In this document: one piece after another, positions 25,261-35,564 of the stretch
How positions within the stretch are numbered: the first letter of the stretch is position 1
Layout: the number at the start of each line of letters is the position of its first letter
Origin: Rhizobium deserti
Lineage (GTDB): Bacteria > Pseudomonadota > Alphaproteobacteria > Rhizobiales > Rhizobiaceae
Assembly: GCF_004358025.1 (NCBI RefSeq)
Contig: NZ_SMTL01000007.1
Location: 124,001-188,000, forward strand
Length of the DNA: 64,000 nucleotides
Direction: 5' to 3'
Notes under the pieces: generated by a model
What the model saw: only the letters and a program-made list of their open reading frames with translations
Told to the model about the DNA's origin: nothing
The model's database searches: none
Position numbers and translations under genes: made by a program

Positions 25261-26495
25261 GCCGCAACCTTGCAGTCACGGCGGATCGCATTGCCGCCGA
25301 TATCGACGCGCTTGCGGCCATCACCGAACCTGGCCGGCCTTGGACGCGGCGTGCCTTCACGCCCATGTTTCTGAAAGGCCGGGCCTATGTGGAGAAGATC
25401 TTCCGCGAGGCGGGCCTGGATACGCAGATCGACGCGGCAGGAAATCTGATCGGTCGCCGCAAGAGCACGGGGGCGGCCAAGGGCACGATCATGCTCGGCT
25501 CGCATACGGATACTGTCCCGAATGGCGGGCGGTTCGATGGGATTGCCGGCGTCATCGCCGCTCTAGAAGTGGCGCGGGCCCTGAAAGATGCGGGGATCGA
25601 GCTCGATCACGACTTGGAGATCGTTGACTTTCTGGCCGAGGAAGTATCGATCTTCGGCGTTTCTTGCATCGGCAGCCGCGGCATGACCGGCGTTCGGCCA
25701 GTGGAATGGCTGGAACGCACGGCCGACGACATGACGCTCGCCGACGGCATTCGCCAAGTGGGTGGTAATCCAGACAAGGTCTTCAAACGTACGGACATCA
25801 AGGCCTTCCTTGAACTGCATATCGAGCAGGGTACGGTGCTGGAGCGGGAAGGCATCGATATTGGTATCGTCGGTGCCATCACCGGCATCACGCGCATCGA
25901 GATCCTCATCGAAGGCCGCGCCGACCATGCCGGCACGACCCCAATGAATGCTCGCTACGACGCGCTGTCTGCCGCATCCAGCGTCGTGTTGGGCATTGAA
26001 CAGATCGCGCGGGAGCTGGCAGCCGGGCCGAGCTATTTCGCCGGCACTGTCGGCGAGTTTTCGATGGAGCCGAACGCCGCCAATGTCATCCCCTCGCATG
26101 TGCGCATGCTGATCGATGCGCGTGCCGTCGAGTCCACCGTCATGGATGGCTTCATCGCATCCGTTGCGGCGCTCTGTGTCGAGACGGCGGCCGAGCGGGA
26201 GGTGACAATTGCCGAGCCGCGCAAGGTATCCGAAGCGGCGCCCACGCCGATGTCGGATAGGGTGACCGATGTTCTGGCCGCCGGCGCGGCAAGGATCGGC
26301 GCGTCAAGCCGGCCGATGGTATCGGGTGCAGGCCATGACGCTGCCTTCCTTGCTAAGCTCGCGCCGGCGGCGATGATCTTCATCGCCAGCAAGGATGGCC
26401 GCAGCCATGCGGCTGAGGAATGGTCGGAGAGTGACGATATCGCGCTTGGCGCCGCCGTCCTTTACGAGGCGGTGCTGGAGCTGGACAAGCAATAG
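25257..26495 (+). CDS. Zn-dependent N-carbamoyl-L-amino-acid hydrolase (M20 family)
   Basis: This 412-residue M20-type amidase belongs to the beta-ureidopropionase, allantoate amidohydrolase and L-carbamoylase group. Metal and substrate motifs seen are GSHTDTV, RFDGIAGV, FLAEEVSIFG, LELHIEQGTVLE, GRADHAGTTPM and GAGHDAA. It removes the carbamoyl group as CO2 and ammonia to free an amino acid. It overlaps the hydantoinase stop and is followed by the DUF917 gene 10 bases later. With hydantoinase upstream, the pair converts a 5-substituted hydantoin to an L-amino acid, here perhaps glutamate. Confidence 0.9.
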   Translation: MSRNLAVTADRIAADIDALAAITEPGRPWTRRAFTPMFLKGRAYVEKIFREAGLDTQIDAAGNLIGRRKSTGAAKGTIMLGSHTDTVPNGGRFDGIAGVIAALEVARALKDAGIELDHDLEIVDFLAEEVSIFGVSCIGSRGMTGVRPVEWLERTADDMTLADGIRQVGGNPDKVFKRTDIKAFLELHIEQGTVLEREGIDIGIVGAITGITRIEILIEGRADHAGTTPMNARYDALSAASSVVLGIEQIARELAAGPSYFAGTVGEFSMEPNAANVIPSHVRMLIDARAVESTVMDGFIASVAALCVETAAEREVTIAEPRKVSEAAPTPMSDRVTDVLAAGAARIGASSRPMVSGAGHDAAFLAKLAPAAMIFIASKDGRSHAAEEWSESDDIALGAAVLYEAVLELDKQ

Positions 26496-26505
26496 GGAGC
26501 GGCAC

Positions 26506-27600
26506 ATGGGACGGATACTGACAGCAAAGGATGTCGAGGCGGCGGTGCGCGGCGGCTCTGTTTACGCCGCAGGCGGCGGAGGGTGGACGGATCACGGCCG
26601 CATGCTTGGCTATGCCGCGGTCAGCATCGGAAGGCCAGAGCTAATCACCATCGACGAACTGGACGACGATGACTGGGTAGCAACTGCGGCAGCCATCGGC
26701 GCACCGGCCTCCACGACAGCTTGGGAAATGCAGGGCATCGATTATGTCAAAGCGGTTCAACTTCTCGAGGATGCACTGGGTGAGCAGCTTTCGGCGCTGA
26801 TGATTGGCCAGAATGGCAAATCATCGACGCTGAACGGCTGGCTGCCCTCGGCCATCCTCGGTACCAAGGTGCTGGATGCGGTCGGCGACGTGCGCGCCCA
26901 TCCGACCGGCGACATGGGCTCGATCGGTATGGCGAATTCGCCCGAGCAGATGATCCAGACGGCGGTTGGCGGCAACCGTGCCGAGAACCGCTATATCGAA
27001 CTCGTTGTACGCGGCGCGACCGCAAAGGTGTCGCCGATCCTGCGCACCGCATCCGATATGTCCGGCGGCTTTATCGCTTCCTGCCGCAATCCTTTGCGCG
27101 CCTCGTATGTCCGCGATAATGCCGCTCTCGGCGGCATCAGCTTGGCCCTGAAGCTCGGCGAGGCGATCATTGCGGCCGACGCCAAGGGCGGTCATGCGGT
27201 CATTGACGCCATCGTCAAGACGACGGGCGGCGCGGTTATCACCGAAGCCGAGGTGACCGACAAGACGGTCGTCTACACCAACCAGGCATTCGACGTTGGC
27301 ACGATCACGCTTGGACGCGGCGACAAGGCGATCGCCCTGCATGTCATGAACGAATACATGGCGGTGGACGACGCCGGCGGAACGCGCCTCGCCACCTTCC
27401 CCGATATCATCTCGACCCTGTCTCCGGAGGGCGAGCCGATGAGCGTCGGTCAGCTGCAGGTCGGCATGCGGGTGTTCCTGCTGCACGTCCCGAAGACGAT
27501 CATCCCCCTGTCCTCCAGCGTCAAGGATCCGTCAGTCTACCCGATCGTCGAACAGGCGCTGGGTATCAATATCGCAGCTTACGCGCTCGCTAGTCATTGA
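26506..27600 (+). CDS. DUF917 family protein (S-methyl-thiohydantoin desulfurase-like)
   Basis: This 364-residue protein is of the DUF917 family, recognised by AAGGGGWTDHGRMLGY near the N-terminus, GMANSPEQM and SGGFIASCRNPL. These proteins often sit beside hydantoinases. As I recall, the family has been renamed after an S-methyl-thiohydantoin desulfurase activity; that should be confirmed. ATG 26506 has AGGGAG in front; the frame extends upstream without support. Its position between carbamoylase and urocanase-like genes suggests that it converts a modified hydantoin to a hydantoin before ring opening. Confidence 0.8.
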   Translation: MGRILTAKDVEAAVRGGSVYAAGGGGWTDHGRMLGYAAVSIGRPELITIDELDDDDWVATAAAIGAPASTTAWEMQGIDYVKAVQLLEDALGEQLSALMIGQNGKSSTLNGWLPSAILGTKVLDAVGDVRAHPTGDMGSIGMANSPEQMIQTAVGGNRAENRYIELVVRGATAKVSPILRTASDMSGGFIASCRNPLRASYVRDNAALGGISLALKLGEAIIAADAKGGHAVIDAIVKTTGGAVITEAEVTDKTVVYTNQAFDVGTITLGRGDKAIALHVMNEYMAVDDAGGTRLATFPDIISTLSPEGEPMSVGQLQVGMRVFLLHVPKTIIPLSSSVKDPSVYPIVEQALGINIAAYALASH

Positions 27601-27608
27601 GGGACCTC

Positions 27609-29276
27609 ATGCCGAAGCTTAATCCGCGCCATCCGAAATTCCCGATCCCGGGCGGGCCCGAGCTGCGCGCCAAAGGCTGGCGGCAGGAAGCTTTGTTGCG
27701 GCTTCTGGAAAACGTGCTGTCCGTCGGAGAGGATCCGGACAACCTCATCGTCTACGCCGCACTCGGCAAGGCGGCGCGCAACTGGGCAGCCCATGATGCG
27801 ATCGTCCGGACGCTGAAGGAGATGGACCAGGATCAGACGCTGATCATCCAATCCGGCAAGCCGGTTGGCCTGCTGAAGACGCATGACAGGGCGCCGCTCG
27901 TCATCATGGCCAACTGCAATATCGTCGGGCAGTGGGCGAAGGCCGAATATTTCTACGAGCTGCAGGAAAAGGGGCTGATCTGCTGGGGCGGGCTGACGGC
28001 CGGTGCCTGGCAGTATATCGGCAGCCAGGGCGTCATCCAGGGCACCTACGAAATCTTCATGCGGATCGCCGAGAAGCGCTTCGGCGGGTCGCTTGCCGGC
28101 CGGTTCGTGCTGACGGCGGGCATGGGCGGTATGGGCGGCGCACAACCGCTGGCCGGTCGCATGGCCGGTGCCGCGATCCTGGTGGTTGATATCGACCCCG
28201 AACGGGTCGCCAAGCGCAAGGCGATCGGCTTCCTCGATGAAGTGGCACCAGATCTGGACGCGGCACTGCAGATGATCGACGCGGCCGTGAAGGAAAAACG
28301 CGCCATCTCCATCGGTCTCGTCGGCAATGCCGCCGATATCTACCCGCAGATCGTCAAGCTCGGCATCGTGCCCGACGTCGTCTCCGACCAGACCTCGGCG
28401 CATGACCTCGTCTATGGCTATGTCCCGAAGGGCATGAGCCTCGAAGAGGTTCGGCGGCTGCGCAAGGAAGGCCAGGGCCAGCTGATGGCCGCAAGCCGCG
28501 CCTCAATCGCCGATCACGTGCGGGCCATGCTCACCTTCCAGAGCAAAGGTTCGGAAGTGTTCGACAACGGCAACCTGATCCGCACCCAGGCACGCGAGGG
28601 CGGCGTTGCGAACGCCTTCGACATCCCGATCTTCACCGAAGCCTATCTGAGGCCGCTGTTTGCACGGGCGATCGGCCCCTTCCGCTGGATGGCGCTGTCG
28701 GGCGAGGAAAGCGATATCGCCCGCATCGACGATCTGGTGCTGGAGCTTTTTCCGGACAATTTCATCGTTACCAACTGGATCAAGCTGGCGCGCGACAACG
28801 TGCCCTTCGAAGGCCTGCCGGCACGCATCGCCTGGCTCGGGCATGGCGAGCGCACCGAACTGGCGCTGGCGGTCAACGAACTTGTCGCCAGCGGCGAGCT
28901 TGCAGGCCCCATCGCCTTCTCTCGCGATCATCTCGATGCCGGCGCCATGGCGCATCCCAACATCATGACGGAGAACATGAAGGACGGGTCCGACGCGATC
29001 GCCGACTGGCCGCTGATCAACGCGATGACGATGTGCGCCTCGATGGCCGACCTCGTCGTCATCCATTCGGGCGGCGGAGGTTATGCCGGCTACATGACCA
29101 GCGCCGGCGTGACGATCGTCGCCGATGGAACGCCGGCCGGCGCTGAACGCCTGTCGCAGGCGATCACCAACGACACCTCGCTTGGCATTATCCGCTATGC
29201 CGATGCCGGATATGAAGAAGCTCTGGAGGCTGCGGCTGAACATGGCGTGCCGCATATCAAGCTGGATGCTGTTTAG
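27609..29276 (+). CDS. urocanate hydratase paralog lacking the family cysteine
   Basis: This 555-residue urocanase-fold protein has a clear NAD-binding region (GRFVLTAGMGGMGGAQPLAG) and the conserved DQTSAHD and IHSGGGGYAGY blocks. In the family signature F-Q-G-L-P-x-R-I-C-W it reads FEGLPARIAW. The Cys long associated with activity is Ala, and the following YGER is HGER. No hutH, hutI or hutG lies nearby; the neighbours are a DUF917 protein, carbamoylase and hydantoinase. A substrate that is a modified urocanate, such as thiourocanate, its S-methyl form or an N-methyl form, is more likely than urocanate. It starts 9 bases after the DUF917 stop. Confidence 0.85.
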   Translation: MPKLNPRHPKFPIPGGPELRAKGWRQEALLRLLENVLSVGEDPDNLIVYAALGKAARNWAAHDAIVRTLKEMDQDQTLIIQSGKPVGLLKTHDRAPLVIMANCNIVGQWAKAEYFYELQEKGLICWGGLTAGAWQYIGSQGVIQGTYEIFMRIAEKRFGGSLAGRFVLTAGMGGMGGAQPLAGRMAGAAILVVDIDPERVAKRKAIGFLDEVAPDLDAALQMIDAAVKEKRAISIGLVGNAADIYPQIVKLGIVPDVVSDQTSAHDLVYGYVPKGMSLEEVRRLRKEGQGQLMAASRASIADHVRAMLTFQSKGSEVFDNGNLIRTQAREGGVANAFDIPIFTEAYLRPLFARAIGPFRWMALSGEESDIARIDDLVLELFPDNFIVTNWIKLARDNVPFEGLPARIAWLGHGERTELALAVNELVASGELAGPIAFSRDHLDAGAMAHPNIMTENMKDGSDAIADWPLINAMTMCASMADLVVIHSGGGGYAGYMTSAGVTIVADGTPAGAERLSQAITNDTSLGIIRYADAGYEEALEAAAEHGVPHIKLDAV

Positions 29277-29284
29277 CCAACTGG

Positions 29285-29758
29285 TCAGCGACCGCTCTCT
29301 TTGATCGCGTCCATCGCCACCGACGTCGAGGTGCTGGCGACGTTCGGCAGCGAGGAAATCTTTTCGCCGAGCACTTCGCGATATTTGCGGATGTCCGAGG
29401 TGCGGATCTTCAGGAGATAATCGAACCGCCCGGCGATCATGTGGCATTCCTCAACCTCCTTGATCTTCCGAACCGCAACGTTGAACGCCGTCAGCGCCTT
29501 TTCCTTGGTGTCCGACAGTTTGACCTCGGCGAAGGCAACATGGTCGAGGCCGAGCTTCTTGGTGCTGAGAATGGCCGTGAAGCCTTCGATATAGCCATCG
29601 TTGATCAAGCGTTGAAGGCGCAGCGCGCAGGGTGTCTTGGAAAGACCGACTTTGGCGGATATTTCCGTCACCGATATACGAGCATTGTCGACAAGCAGGT
29701 CGAGGATCTTCCTGTCGATCTGGTCGATTCCTCCAATCACCACGCTGCTGTGCGTCAT
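29285..29758 (-). CDS. putR: Lrp/AsnC-family regulator PutR
   Basis: This 157-residue Lrp-type protein has an N-terminal helix-turn-helix (IDQIDRKILDLLVDNARISVTEISAKVGLSKTPCALRLQRL pattern) and a RAM/AsnC ligand domain (VAFAEVKLS to the end). ATG 29758 is favoured over the upstream frame by alignment of the HTH. It is divergent from putA with 116 bases between the starts, the arrangement of PutR-PutA in Rhizobiaceae, where PutR activates putA in response to proline. Its 3' end is only 8 bases from the convergent urocanase-like gene. Confidence 0.9.
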   Translation of the reverse strand: MTHSSVVIGGIDQIDRKILDLLVDNARISVTEISAKVGLSKTPCALRLQRLINDGYIEGFTAILSTKKLGLDHVAFAEVKLSDTKEKALTAFNVAVRKIKEVEECHMIAGRFDYLLKIRTSDIRKYREVLGEKISSLPNVASTSTSVAMDAIKESGR

Positions 29759-29874
29759 TTTTCTTACCGCGACCAGAGACAATAGGGAAATTCTTTACAT
29801 CCATCTTATTTTTAGCGAGAAGCACCAGCGGCGCAAGAGTATTATGGCGACATATGACGCTTCCGGTGGATCTC

Positions 29875-32800
29875 ATGGACAATCTTTCACAGCTAAGCTC
29901 CTCTTCCATCTTTTCTGCCTTTGCGCCACCTATCCGGCCGCAGTCGCTGCTGCGCCAAGCGATTACCGCTGGCTATCGGCGTCCGGAACCGGAATGCCTA
30001 GTTCCGCTTCTGGAGGCTGCAACGCTTCCTTCCGAACTCGCCGCCAATGCCAGGGAAACGGCGCGCAAGCTGATCCTGGCGCTGCGCGCCAAGCACAAGG
30101 GTTCGGGCGTCGAGGGGCTGGTCCAGGAATATTCGCTGTCGAGCCAGGAAGGCGTCGCGCTGATGTGCCTGGCCGAAGCGCTGCTGCGTATTCCCGATAC
30201 TGCCACCCGTGATGCACTGATCCGCGACAAGATCGCCGACGGCAACTGGAAATCGCATATTGGCGAAGGCCGCTCGCTGTTCGTCAATGCCGCGACCTGG
30301 GGCCTCGTCGTCACCGGCAAGCTGACCTCCACCGTTAACGACCGCAGCCTGACGGCGGCGCTGACGCGCCTCATCGCCCGCTGCGGCGAGCCGGTGATCC
30401 GCCGCGGCGTCGACATGGCGATGCGGATGATGGGCGAGCAGTTCGTCACGGGCGAAACGATCGACGAGGCGCTGCGCCGCTCGCGCGAGATGGAGGCAAA
30501 GGGTTTCCGCTATTCTTACGATATGCTAGGCGAAGCGGCGACCACGGCCGCCGACGCGGCGCGCTACTACCGCGACTATGAAAACGCCATCCATGCGATC
30601 GGCAAGGCTTCGGCCGGGCGCGGTGTCTACGAGGGTCCTGGCATTTCGATCAAGCTCTCGGCGCTGCATCCGCGTTATTCGCGCTCGCAGGCGGCCCGCG
30701 TGATGGAAGAGCTGCTGCCGCGCGTGAAAAGCCTGGCGGCGATCGCCAAATCCTACAATATCGGCCTCAACATCGATGCCGAAGAGGCCGACCGGCTGGA
30801 GCTTTCGCTCGATCTTCTCGAAGAGCTCTGCTTCGATCCCGCGCTGGCCGGCTGGGACGGCATCGGCTTCGTGGTGCAGGCCTATGGCAAGCGCTGCCCG
30901 GCCGTGCTGGATTTCATCATCGACTTGGCGCGCCGCGCTGACCGAAGGATCATGGTGCGGCTGGTCAAGGGCGCCTATTGGGATGCGGAGATCAAGCGCG
31001 CCCAGATCGACGGGCTCGAGGATTTCCCGGTCTTCACCCGCAAGATCCACACGGACGTCTCCTATATCGCCTGCGCAGCCAAGCTGCTGGCGGCAATCGA
31101 CGTGGTCTTCCCGCAATTCGCCACCCACAATGCGCAGACGCTGGCGACGATCTATCAGCTCGCCGGCCCCGATTTCCGTGTCGGCAAATATGAGTTCCAA
31201 TGCCTGCACGGCATGGGCGAACCGCTCTATGACGAGGTCGTCGGAAGCGGCAAGCTCGACCGGCCCTGCCGCATCTATGCGCCGGTCGGCACCCATGAAA
31301 CGCTGCTCGCCTATCTGGTGCGGCGCCTGCTGGAAAATGGTGCGAATTCCTCCTTCGTCAACCGCATCGCGGATCCCGAGGTTTCCGTCGACGACCTGAT
31401 CGCCGACCCGGTCGCGGTGGTGCGCGCCATGGCCGTGCCCGGCGCCAAGCACGACCAGATCGCCCTGCCGGCGGATCTCTACGGCAAGGGCCGGCAGAAC
31501 TCGGCAGGCCTCGACCTGTCGAACGAAGCGACCCTGTCGGCGCTGTCCGCCGATCTGCATCGCGACGCCGCCATCGTCCGGGAAGCAAAGCCGCTGCTGG
31601 CCTTTGGTTTCGGTTCCGGCGAAGCGCGCACGGTGCTCAACCCGGCAGATCATTCAGACGTCGTCGGCCATGTCACGGAAACCTCGGCCGAGGACTTGGC
31701 GAAGGCGGCACGGCTTGCAGTCGAGGCGATGGACGGATGGGCATCCCTGCCAACCATCGAAAGAGCTGCATGCCTCGACCGGGCGGCAGACCTGATGCAG
31801 GCCCGCATGCCGATGCTGCTGGGCCTGGCCATGCGCGAAGCCGGAAAATCCCTGCCCAACGCGATTGCCGAAGTGCGTGAGGCGATCGATTTCCTGCGCT
31901 ATTACGCGGAACAAGCCCGTCGCACGCTGGGCGTCGGTCACAAGCCGGTCGGCCCGGTCGTCTGCATCAGTCCGTGGAATTTCCCGCTTGCCATCTTCAC
32001 CGGCCAGATCGCCGCAGCCCTGGTCGCCGGCAATCCCGTGCTGGCCAAGCCGGCGGAAGAGACGCCGCTGATCGCCGCCGAAGCGGTCCGCATCCTGCAT
32101 GAGGCCGGCGTGCCAGGCGGTGCCCTGCAATTCCTCCCCGGCGACGGCCGGGTCGGTGCGGCCCTGGTGGCAGCACCGCAGACGGCAGGCGTTATGTTCA
32201 CCGGCTCGACGGAAGTGGCACGGCTGATCCAGAAGGAACTGGCCGGTCGCCTCTCCGCCGCGGGCAAGCCGATCCCGCTGATTGCCGAGACCGGCGGCCA
32301 GAACGCGATGATCGTCGATTCCTCGGCGCTTGCCGAACAGGTGGTGGCGGATGTTATCGCGTCCGCCTTCGACAGCGCCGGACAGCGCTGCTCGGCGCTG
32401 CGCGTGCTCTGCCTGCAGGAAGACGTCGCCGAGCGAACCCTTTCCATGCTGAAGGGCGCCCTGGCGGAATTGCGGATCGGCCGCACCGACCAGCTTTCGG
32501 TCGATATCGGCCCGGTGATCACCGCCGAGGCGCAGGGCAATATCTCTGCGCATATCGAGAAGATGCGGGCGCTCGGACGGCGCGTCGAGCAGGTTGCCCT
32601 TCCTGAGGGAACTGCAGCGGGTACCTTCGTCTCGCCGACGATCATCGAACTGAAGTCGCTCGCGGATCTCGACCGGGAGGTGTTCGGTCCGGTCCTGCAC
32701 GTGGTGCGCTACAAGCGCCAGGAGCTGGATCGCCTGATCGACGACATCAACGCCACCGGCTACGGGCTGACCTTCGGCCTGCATACCCGCCTCGACGAGA

Positions 32801-33561
32801 CGGTCGCGCATGTCACCAGCCGCATCCGGGTCGGCAATGTCTATGTCAACCGCAACGTCATCGGCGCCGTCGTCGGCGTGCAGCCGTTCGGCGGCCGGGG
32901 ATTGTCGGGAACCGGGCCAAAGGCCGGCGGGCCGCTTTATATCGGCAGGCTCGTCCAGACCCCGCCGGTGCCGCCGCAGCACAGCTCGGTCTTTCTGCAT
33001 CCGGCCGCGCTCGATCTCGCCACCTGGCTTGCGAAACAGGGCAATGATGGTCCTGCCGATCTAGTGCGCAATCTCGGCAGCAGCTCGGCGCTCGGCCTCA
33101 GCCTCGAACTGACCGGGCCGGTCGGCGAAAAGAACCTCTACGCGCTGCATCCCCGCGGCCGCATCCTGCTCGCGCTGCAGACGGAGGAGGGGCTGTTCGC
33201 GCAGCTCGGCGCCGTGCTCTCGACCGGCAACAGCGCGGTCATCGATGTCACATCCGGCCTGAAGGACCGTCTGGCCGACCTGCCGGCGAGCGTCGCGGCG
33301 CAGATTACCTGGGCGGACGACTGGGCGGCGAACGGCCCTTATGCCGGCGCCCTGATCGAAGGCGAGGGCGATCGGGTGCTGGCGATCGGCCAGCGGATCG
33401 CCAGTCTTCCCGGACCTCTCGTCCTGACGCAGGCAGCCTCATCGGCCGAACTCAGGGACAATCCCGAAGCCTATTGCCTCAACTGGCTGCTGGAGGAGGT
33501 CTCGACCTCGATCAACACCGCCGCTGCCGGCGGCAATGCCAGCTTGATGGCGATCGGCTGA
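29875..33561 (+). CDS. putA: bifunctional proline dehydrogenase/L-glutamate gamma-semialdehyde dehydrogenase
   Basis: This 1228-residue PutA oxidises proline to glutamate. The FAD-dependent proline dehydrogenase barrel covers about residues 120-460, with EGPGISIKLSALHPRY and KYEFQCLHGMGEPLYD. The aldehyde dehydrogenase domain covers about 540-1010, with ETGGQNAMIVD and catalytic Cys839 in GQRCSALR. A C-terminal ALDH-like trapping domain follows (about 1020-1228). There is no ribbon-helix-helix DNA-binding domain, in line with separate control by PutR. GGTGGA precedes ATG 29875; ATG 29854 is an alternative start. Confidence 0.97.
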   Translation: MDNLSQLSSSSIFSAFAPPIRPQSLLRQAITAGYRRPEPECLVPLLEAATLPSELAANARETARKLILALRAKHKGSGVEGLVQEYSLSSQEGVALMCLAEALLRIPDTATRDALIRDKIADGNWKSHIGEGRSLFVNAATWGLVVTGKLTSTVNDRSLTAALTRLIARCGEPVIRRGVDMAMRMMGEQFVTGETIDEALRRSREMEAKGFRYSYDMLGEAATTAADAARYYRDYENAIHAIGKASAGRGVYEGPGISIKLSALHPRYSRSQAARVMEELLPRVKSLAAIAKSYNIGLNIDAEEADRLELSLDLLEELCFDPALAGWDGIGFVVQAYGKRCPAVLDFIIDLARRADRRIMVRLVKGAYWDAEIKRAQIDGLEDFPVFTRKIHTDVSYIACAAKLLAAIDVVFPQFATHNAQTLATIYQLAGPDFRVGKYEFQCLHGMGEPLYDEVVGSGKLDRPCRIYAPVGTHETLLAYLVRRLLENGANSSFVNRIADPEVSVDDLIADPVAVVRAMAVPGAKHDQIALPADLYGKGRQNSAGLDLSNEATLSALSADLHRDAAIVREAKPLLAFGFGSGEARTVLNPADHSDVVGHVTETSAEDLAKAARLAVEAMDGWASLPTIERAACLDRAADLMQARMPMLLGLAMREAGKSLPNAIAEVREAIDFLRYYAEQARRTLGVGHKPVGPVVCISPWNFPLAIFTGQIAAALVAGNPVLAKPAEETPLIAAEAVRILHEAGVPGGALQFLPGDGRVGAALVAAPQTAGVMFTGSTEVARLIQKELAGRLSAAGKPIPLIAETGGQNAMIVDSSALAEQVVADVIASAFDSAGQRCSALRVLCLQEDVAERTLSMLKGALAELRIGRTDQLSVDIGPVITAEAQGNISAHIEKMRALGRRVEQVALPEGTAAGTFVSPTIIELKSLADLDREVFGPVLHVVRYKRQELDRLIDDINATGYGLTFGLHTRLDETVAHVTSRIRVGNVYVNRNVIGAVVGVQPFGGRGLSGTGPKAGGPLYIGRLVQTPPVPPQHSSVFLHPAALDLATWLAKQGNDGPADLVRNLGSSSALGLSLELTGPVGEKNLYALHPRGRILLALQTEEGLFAQLGAVLSTGNSAVIDVTSGLKDRLADLPASVAAQITWADDWAANGPYAGALIEGEGDRVLAIGQRIASLPGPLVLTQAASSAELRDNPEAYCLNWLLEEVSTSINTAAAGGNASLMAIG

Positions 33562-33697
33562 GGCGCAGCAATGCTTGAACTCGGGTGCTTGGAGAGCCGC
33601 AACCAACTGCATGCTCGATTTTGCGAGCGTTCCTGTAAATCTCGTGGTTGCCGCCGCGCCTGTGCAATAACACGGCTGTACTCACGAAAGCGATTCC

Positions 33698-35557
33698 ATG
33701 CCGCAGACACAGAACCGCACTGACGCCCTTTTTGATACCGACGGCGGTAAAAATCCGCTTGCCGTGCTCAAGCGGGTCTATGGTTATCCCGCCTTTCGGG
33801 GCAAGCAGGCTGCCGTCGTCGATCGGATCGTGTCCGGCGGCGATGCCGTCGTGCTGTTGCCGACAGGGGCCGGCAAATCGCTCTGCTTCCAGATCCCTGC
33901 CCTCTGCAGGGAGGGCGTTGGCATCGTGGTTTCGCCGCTGATCGCGCTGATGCGCGACCAGGTCGAAGCGCTGAAGCAGCTGGGCGTGCGGGCTGCGGCG
34001 CTGAATTCGTCGCTGACGCGCGAAGAGTTTCTCGATGTCCGCCGGGCCATTGCCGGCGGCGAGCTCGATCTTCTCTATGTCACGCCGGAACGGATCGTCA
34101 CGCCGGCGTTCAAGGATGTCATCGGCAATGCCAAGATTGCCCTGTTTGCCATCGACGAGGCACATTGCGTTTCCCAATGGGGTCACGACTTCCGGCCTGA
34201 ATATCGCGAACTCGGCCATCTCGCGGAGAATTATCCCGGCGTGCCCCGTATTGCGCTGACGGCAACGGCAGATCCGCATACCCGCGAAGATATTATCGAC
34301 AGGCTCGGATTGCGCTCGGCCGAGGTTTTCACGACGTCGTTCGATCGGCCGAACATCGCCTATGAAATTGTCGAGCGCGACCAGCCGCGCCAGCAACTCC
34401 TGCGCTTCCTGTCGCGCCACAAGGGGTCGAGCGGCATCGTCTACTGCCTGTCGCGGGCAAAGGTGGAAGATACCGCCAAATGGCTGAACGGGCAGGGCAT
34501 TCGTGCGCTTGCCTATCATGCCGGCATGGATCGCAGCGTCCGCGACGCCAATCAGGATGCCTTCCTCAAGGAAGAGGATCTTTGCCTTGTCGCGACTGTC
34601 GCTTTCGGCATGGGAATCGACAAGCCCAACGTGCGTTATATAGCGCATCTCGATTTGCCGGGGTCAGTCGAAGCCTATTACCAGGAGACCGGCCGCGCCG
34701 GGCGCGACGGCCTGCCATCCGATGCCTGGATGGCCTATGGGATGGCGGACGTCATCCAACGCGGCCGGATGATCGACCAGGGGGCGTCGGGCGAGGACGT
34801 CAAGCGGGTCGAACGTGCCAAGCTCAACGCGCTACTCGGCATCTGCGAAACGCCCGGATGCCGCAGGCAGGCGATCCTTGCGCATTTCGGCGAGGCGCAT
34901 TCGGGCCAGTGCGGCAATTGCGACACCTGCCTGAAGCCGGTCGAGACCTGGGATGGCACCGACGCCGCCATCAAGGCCCTGGCGGCGATCTACCGGACCG
35001 GCGAGCGGTTCGGCACCGGCCATCTGATCGACGTTCTGCTCGGGACCGAGAACGACAAGACGACCCGCTTCGGCCATGTCGATATGCCGGTCTTCGGCGC
35101 CGGCAAGGACATACCGTCCAAGACCTGGCAATCTGTCTACCGACAGCTTCTCGCCGGCGGTCTCGTCAGCGTCGATCACGACGCTTTCGGTGCGCTGAAA
35201 TTGGAGCCGGGAGCCCGCGCCGTGTTCAAGCATGAGCGTGAAGTCCGCTTCCGCAAGGACCGGCCGACGACGGGCAAGGCGTCGAGATCGGGAATATCGA
35301 ACGGGAGCGGCCCGAGATCGTCACTGGAAGGTTCCGATGCGGTGCTGTTCGAAGCGCTTCGGGTGGCGCGTCTTGCCATCGCTAAAGAACTCTCGGTACC
35401 GCCCTATGTGGTCTTTCCGGACACGACCCTGGTTGCCTTCGCAACCGACCGCCCCGCGAGCCGTGAAGCGCTGCTCGGCATTTCCGGCGTTGGACAGTCA
35501 AAGCTCGAACGCTATGGCGAGGCATTTCTGCAGGTCATACGCGCCCATGATCAATAG
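33698..35557 (+). CDS. recQ: ATP-dependent DNA helicase RecQ
   Basis: This 619-residue 3'-5' superfamily 2 helicase acts in recombination and fork repair. Helicase motifs are [15 protein letters not shown] (motif I), [19 protein letters not shown] (II), ALTATAD (III), [19 protein letters not shown] (V) and [12 protein letters not shown] (VI). The RecQ-C zinc ligands are in CRRQAI and CGNCDTC (about 385-410), with the winged helix after them and an HRDC domain at about 540-615. Its 3' end is 7 bases from the convergent small gene at 35565. It looks intact and housekeeping-like. Confidence 0.96.
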   Translation: MPQTQNRTDALFDTDGGKNPLAVLKRVYGYPAFRGKQAAVVDRIVSGGDAVVLLPTGAGKSLCFQIPALCREGVGIVVSPLIALMRDQVEALKQLGVRAAALNSSLTREEFLDVRRAIAGGELDLLYVTPERIVTPAFKDVIGNAKIALFAIDEAHCVSQWGHDFRPEYRELGHLAENYPGVPRIALTATADPHTREDIIDRLGLRSAEVFTTSFDRPNIAYEIVERDQPRQQLLRFLSRHKGSSGIVYCLSRAKVEDTAKWLNGQGIRALAYHAGMDRSVRDANQDAFLKEEDLCLVATVAFGMGIDKPNVRYIAHLDLPGSVEAYYQETGRAGRDGLPSDAWMAYGMADVIQRGRMIDQGASGEDVKRVERAKLNALLGICETPGCRRQAILAHFGEAHSGQCGNCDTCLKPVETWDGTDAAIKALAAIYRTGERFGTGHLIDVLLGTENDKTTRFGHVDMPVFGAGKDIPSKTWQSVYRQLLAGGLVSVDHDAFGALKLEPGARAVFKHEREVRFRKDRPTTGKASRSGISNGSGPRSSLEGSDAVLFEALRVARLAIAKELSVPPYVVFPDTTLVAFATDRPASREALLGISGVGQSKLERYGEAFLQVIRAHDQ

Positions 35558-35564
35558 CGCGCGA

